From IMG/VR virus record IMGVR_UViG_3300030118_002476, positions 10,382 through 40,034 of that record: 29,653 bases of DNA, one strand, 5' to 3'. The notes under the pieces are model-generated. The model made no database searches and was not told the origin of the DNA. It saw nothing but the letters and a program-made list of their open reading frames with translations. Source of the stretch: a virus. How positions within the stretch are numbered: position 1 is the first letter of the stretch; the number at the start of each line of letters is the position of its first letter. Position numbers and translations under genes: made by a program. Below are positions 26,517-29,653 of this stretch, in pieces.

Positions 26517-26524
26517 CAAATATA
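26517..26524 (-). promoter_or_regulatory. Bacteroidetes-type -7 promoter element TATATTTG
   Basis: TATATTTG, identical to the element at 9255-9262, lies in the 49-bp A+T-rich gap before the 85-residue gene. It is preceded by a short inverted repeat GTTAA-N6-TTAAC (26525-26540) that also contains the stop codon of the gene before it. It would drive the small-gene/terminase/portal run. Confidence 0.45.
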
Positions 26525-26539
26525 GTTAAATTATGTTAA

Positions 26540-27163
26540 CTATGCGTACATTGCTGTAACTGAAACCGTGTTTCCTGATGTTGTTCCGAAAGGATTTGTG
26601 TTTGTTGTTTTAGACCAATAGTTATTATTCGTACTAGTCCAATCACTGCTGTCGCCCATGTTTTGACCATTTATAGTAAGGTCTTCAAAGTCTGGTTTGC
26701 TTGAAGAAAAACCAAATACTATTTGATTTGGACCAAACCCAGTAGTCCAATATAAGGCCACTATTGTGTTTCCGTCAAAACTTGTACTTGTCATGCTACC
26801 CCAGTTGCCAATGTTGTTGTTTCCATACCCATAATAAAATATAAAATTAAATGCGTTAGTGGTTCCTACTGTCATAGTTTCTGAAAAATCAACAGAAACT
26901 AAATCATGGTCATAAGCATAAAACTCACTCATAGCGTGAGGCGTCGAACCATCAGGTCTATTTGAAACTGAATTACCTGTATTAATAGAATCAAATCCTC
27001 CAGCTCCTGTACTCATGTTTTTTAAAGAAATAGGAGTGGCATAAAAAGAGGCGTAATTCGTTCCGCTTTGTGTTGGTGGAGGTATAGTATTGTTATAGTT
27101 ACTAATCTCTAACTCTTTAGCTATACCAAACATCGATAAATTTCCACTGGAAGGTACTGCCAT
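26540..27163 (-). CDS. Tail or surface accessory structural protein (207 aa)
   Basis: The start MAVPSSGNLSMFGIAKELEI resembles a group of small phage structural proteins that open with MAxPSSGxLSM and often lie near fibre genes. The rest is Ser/Thr/Asn/Gly-rich beta sequence (for example GGFDSINTGNSVSNRPDG and a Trp-rich C-terminal half, ALYWTTGFGPNQIVFGFSSS), consistent with a secreted-like beta-sandwich or fibre-tip protein. There is no signal peptide. It follows the S74 fibre gene and a 105-residue gene with almost no spacing, so it is probably a fibre accessory or baseplate-like part. The exact role is unknown. Confidence 0.8.
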   Translation of the reverse strand: MAVPSSGNLSMFGIAKELEISNYNNTIPPPTQSGTNYASFYATPISLKNMSTGAGGFDSINTGNSVSNRPDGSTPHAMSEFYAYDHDLVSVDFSETMTVGTTNAFNFIFYYGYGNNNIGNWGSMTSTSFDGNTIVALYWTTGFGPNQIVFGFSSSKPDFEDLTINGQNMGDSSDWTSTNNNYWSKTTNTNPFGTTSGNTVSVTAMYA

Positions 27164-27164
27164 C

Positions 27165-27482
27165 TTACCAAGGTTTAGGTAAGTCTACTTTCTTTGGCGT
27201 CTGAAGTTCTTCTATTGCAACTTCAATATGTTTTTTATATGAATCGAGTTCTGCAGTTGCTGCATTAACCCAACCCTTCACGTCGCTTTCTTTTAAATCA
27301 TCAAACTCGATAAAATTATTTTCATCATATTCAACCCTTAAAAATGCTAAAACATTAGACTCTGTTCCATCATCTGCAACCCCTTGTAGTTTATATAGAA
27401 CACCACAAACCACCTTTTCTTTACCGTTTAAAGTAGGTGCTCCTTCAAGTTTTTCTATATCGAAAGTGTATGTTATTGCCAT
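27165..27482 (-). CDS. Small conserved phage protein of the MAITYTF type (105 aa)
   Basis: MAITYTFDIEKLEGAPTLNG, then KEKVVCGVLYKLQGVADDGT, then FIEFDDLKESDVKGWVNAA and a helical, charged C-terminus. I recall small marine-phage proteins with a MAITYTW-type start, a V.G..Y...G.D.DG strand and an F..L.E.DV.GW helix, usually beside fibre genes. The function is unknown. The gene sits 3 bp after the fibre gene and 1 bp before the next, so it is co-transcribed with them. Confidence 0.78.
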   Translation of the reverse strand: MAITYTFDIEKLEGAPTLNGKEKVVCGVLYKLQGVADDGTESNVLAFLRVEYDENNFIEFDDLKESDVKGWVNAATAELDSYKKHIEVAIEELQTPKKVDLPKPW

Positions 27483-27485
27483 AAT

Positions 27486-29653
27486 TTATTTATCTTTTAA
27501 TTTTTCCTCTAAGATACGAACTTTTTCGGTTAATTCTTTTACAGCTTCTATTAGCACTCCAACCATGTTACCATAAGCAACAGCTTTGTGTCCATCAGAC
27601 TCTTTTGTCGAAACAACTTCAGGTATAACCTCTTCTACTTCTTGAGCAATTACACCCATCATTGTTCTGTCAGTCGAACCTTCATCTGTTCTTTTATACG
27701 TTACACCTCTAAGTTTGTTTACTTTATCTAATGCATCAGGTATTGTTTCTATATCCTTTTTAACTCTAATATCAGAATATGCTACAATATCATGTGAAGC
27801 ATATATAGAAGTGTTACTTACGTTGTGATTTACATCTAATGGATAGTCAGGAGTCGAGTCTTTTATACCTATTTTACCTGATTGCTCTATTGTAAACACT
27901 TCACCAGAACCACCACCCATATAAAACCTAAATCTATCAGAGTCACACCTAAGTGTTTGTATTGCAGTTGATGCTGTTTCAATACGAGTACCTTTACTAC
28001 CAGAACTAAAAGCGAAATCCACGTGAGAGTTAAAGTCGCAAGTACTACTAAAAGCAGCAGATGTTCCAGAAATACCTGCACTGTGATAAAGCGTTGAGCC
28101 TGTTACAGTTAATCTGTGTGCATAATCAGATGTACTTCCGTCACTAGTATGAAAATCAATATACCTACCAACTTCCATCACACCATCAGTTCCTATAAAC
28201 CCATTTACACCCCATCTATTTCCACTTGAACTTGAAGCTAGAGTTGCTGGTGTATTTGTAAAGTTGTTGTAATCAAGATAGTGACTACCTTGTTGTCCGT
28301 CTAGTAAATCAGCATCTAAACCAGAACCTGCACCGTCAGATGCGTTTGTCCAAACTTCTCTCCAACCTGGTGAATAGGTACTACCTTGGTCATTGTATAT
28401 AAATACCTTATTTGCAGAGCCACCAGTAGTTGGACATATTGCCATAGCAGTTATATTACCTCTTGTTGTATCACTTGAATTATCTGTCCAAGTTATCCAA
28501 GAAGTACCTGCTGTTTCTGTAAATCTTCCTGCGTCGGTTAAGTTATAGTTTCCTGCATAACTCCAACTGGTTTTAAATACAGATGTTCTACTATCAAATC
28601 CACCATCGCTTTCTATTTCACTAATAAGTTGTGCTGTTGTTATATTTGGGTTTGAACCGTTTGTAAAAGCTGGAGTGCCTAAAGACCTTATGTGGTCATA
28701 ATAAGCGTATCTGTTATCTATATCAACTGTAACTGCACTTAATCCACTTCTATTAAAAGTTATAACGCCATTTCCTGTGTTAAAAGACGCTGATGAAAGA
28801 TAGTTGTTTGTGTCTGTATTAGTTACAGTTTCAGTTGCTGTCCCAATACCTGTGACGTGTCCATTACTATCAAGAGTAATATCTTGTATATAAGTTCTTC
28901 CAGAGTTATTTGAAGAACTAGCAGCAGAAATATTTGGATGTGCTGTTAAGAAAGCAGAAGCATGATTACCATCAAGAGTATCAGCGTCTAGTCCATTTCC
29001 TGAACCTTCATCTGCTGTTGTTAACACTCTATTTGTTCCTACCTGTAATGTAGCTCCAGTACCAGATAACCTTAATATATTATCAGACGAATCATCTACT
29101 ACAGCTAAAGTAATATTACCTGATGAGCCACCTCCAAAAACAATACCTTCTCCTGGGTCGTTTATTGATAATTGATTAACTCCAGTTATATTATAATTAC
29201 TTCCTGATATGCCATTAGAGATTGTCAAGCCTGATATACCTCCTGTAGCATTTAATGCCCCTACAAATGTTGCTGCTTGAAGAGAGGCATTGTTTGTTCC
29301 GCCATCAGCATCGAAATGAAATCTTCCTACTCCATTAGCGTCATCATATCTAATAAAATCATTGTTTGCAAATTTTATTTTATTAGAAGAACCAACAACA
29401 GGGGTGTTCATTGTTATTGTGTTAAATGTACAAGATGTTGTTGTTGTTGCTCCTCTACCAGTAACAGTAGCTAATGTATCTGATTCTGATGTTAAAAAAC
29501 CAGAAGCTGAACCTGTCGCAAGACCAGTGACATGCCCATTAGAATCTAATGTTATATCTTGAATAAATGTGTTTCCACTATTATTTGAACTACTTGCTGC
29601 AGATATATTTGGGTGAGCTGTAAGGAAGGCAGATGCGTGTTGACCATCAAGTG
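27486..29653 (-). CDS. Tail fibre/spike protein with C-terminal peptidase S74 chaperone domain (5' end beyond right edge)
   Basis: The frame is open through the right edge, so the true start lies outside. The ATG at 29411 is internal, because the residues before it (for example LDGQHASAFLTAHPNISAAS) continue the same fibre repeat. The body is Gly/Ser/Thr/Asn-rich beta repeats. The C-terminal 96 residues are a peptidase S74 intramolecular chaperone: SDIRVKKDIETIPDALDKVN (Ser codon at 27774-27776, with the conserved K), then TMMGVIAQEVEEVIPEVV, ending in a coiled coil (KELTEKVRILEEKLKDK). S74 domains trimerise fibres and then cut themselves off, typically just before the SD.R.K motif. The role is host recognition at the tail. 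Confidence 0.9.
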   Translation of the reverse strand, partial: LDGQHASAFLTAHPNISAASSSNNSGNTFIQDITLDSNGHVTGLATGSASGFLTSESDTLATVTGRGATTTTSCTFNTITMNTPVVGSSNKIKFANNDFIRYDDANGVGRFHFDADGGTNNASLQAATFVGALNATGGISGLTISNGISGSNYNITGVNQLSINDPGEGIVFGGGSSGNITLAVVDDSSDNILRLSGTGATLQVGTNRVLTTADEGSGNGLDADTLDGNHASAFLTAHPNISAASSSNNSGRTYIQDITLDSNGHVTGIGTATETVTNTDTNNYLSSASFNTGNGVITFNRSGLSAVTVDIDNRYAYYDHIRSLGTPAFTNGSNPNITTAQLISEIESDGGFDSRTSVFKTSWSYAGNYNLTDAGRFTETAGTSWITWTDNSSDTTRGNITAMAICPTTGGSANKVFIYNDQGSTYSPGWREVWTNASDGAGSGLDADLLDGQQGSHYLDYNNFTNTPATLASSSSGNRWGVNGFIGTDGVMEVGRYIDFHTSDGSTSDYAHRLTVTGSTLYHSAGISGTSAAFSSTCDFNSHVDFAFSSGSKGTRIETASTAIQTLRCDSDRFRFYMGGGSGEVFTIEQSGKIGIKDSTPDYPLDVNHNVSNTSIYASHDIVAYSDIRVKKDIETIPDALDKVNKLRGVTYKRTDEGSTDRTMMGVIAQEVEEVIPEVVSTKESDGHKAVAYGNMVGVLIEAVKELTEKVRILEEKLKDK
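28836..28976 (-). repeat. Fibre repeat copy B (47 aa)
   Basis: This stretch encodes LDGNHASAFLTAHPNISAAS and the next 27 residues to HVTGIGTA. It matches copy A at 29511-29651 in about 41 of 47 residues, while many third codon positions differ. Confidence 0.85.
29511..29651 (-). repeat. Fibre repeat copy A (47 aa)
   Basis: This stretch encodes LDGQHASAFLTAHPNISAAS and the next 27 residues to HVTGLATG. It is the upstream partner of copy B at 28836-28976 and lies right at the window edge. More copies may precede it. Confidence 0.85.

Noticed and set aside
26525-26540. Inverted repeat GTTAA-N6-TTAAC as a terminator or operator
   Set aside because: The five-pair A/T-rich stem has no T-run and is too weak for termination; an operator role has no support beyond its position next to a promoter candidate.
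29409-29411. ATG at 29411 as the true start of the fibre gene
   Set aside because: The same frame continues upstream to the window edge and encodes a fibre repeat that recurs downstream, so the ATG is internal.

Overview
This window is the virion-structure module of a tailed, short-tailed (podovirus-type) double-stranded DNA phage. Every gene I can support lies on the minus strand, so the module reads from the right edge to the left edge. The DNA is A+T rich and the genes are packed tightly, with gaps usually under 60 bp and several TAATG, TGATG or ATGA junctions. Three things suggest a Bacteroidetes (Flavobacteriia-like), probably marine, host. Start codons are preceded by A/T-rich leaders rather than GGAGG-type sites. 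Five intergenic gaps carry TAnnTTTG, the Bacteroidetes -7 promoter element. The terminase, portal, capsid and tail proteins look like those of crAss-like and marine Bacteroidetes phages. The lineage assignment is inference from recalled family resemblance, not from a search.

In transcription order (right to left): a long tail-fibre protein with a C-terminal peptidase S74 intramolecular chaperone, whose 5' part lies beyond the right edge (29653-27486); two small accessory structural-type proteins (27482-26540); two small conserved unknowns (26490-26022); a GroES-like protein with two cpn10-like halves (26022-25462); a candidate small terminase (25449-25168); the large terminase (25171-22940); the portal (22937-20484); an acidic scaffold-like protein (20445-19285); the major capsid protein (19265-17880), followed by a strong hairpin terminator; a conserved unknown (17820-17041), followed by a second terminator and a promoter candidate; two head-to-tail adaptor/ring proteins (16920-15290); a 1764-residue tail nozzle protein with added cadherin-like and von Willebrand factor A-like domains (15288-9994); a separate nozzle-module protein (9994-9269); and three proteins in the order and relative sizes of the T7 ejection proteins gp14, gp15 and gp16 (9235-8471, 8467-6593 and 6592-1). 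The last of these is open for at least 2197 codons and runs off the left edge.

Together the genes cover DNA packaging (TerS?, TerL, portal), head assembly (scaffold, capsid, GroES-like helper), neck and short tail (adaptors, nozzle), genome ejection (three inner proteins) and host attachment (S74 fibre, possibly the vWA domain on the nozzle protein). No replication genes, integrase, tRNA, CRISPR array or mobile element were seen. There is no gene-free stretch of 300 bp or more. The most unusual points are the vWA and cadherin-like extension of the nozzle protein with displacement of its GWTSF module into its own gene, the tandem GroES-like protein next to the terminase genes, and the giant ejection-type protein.
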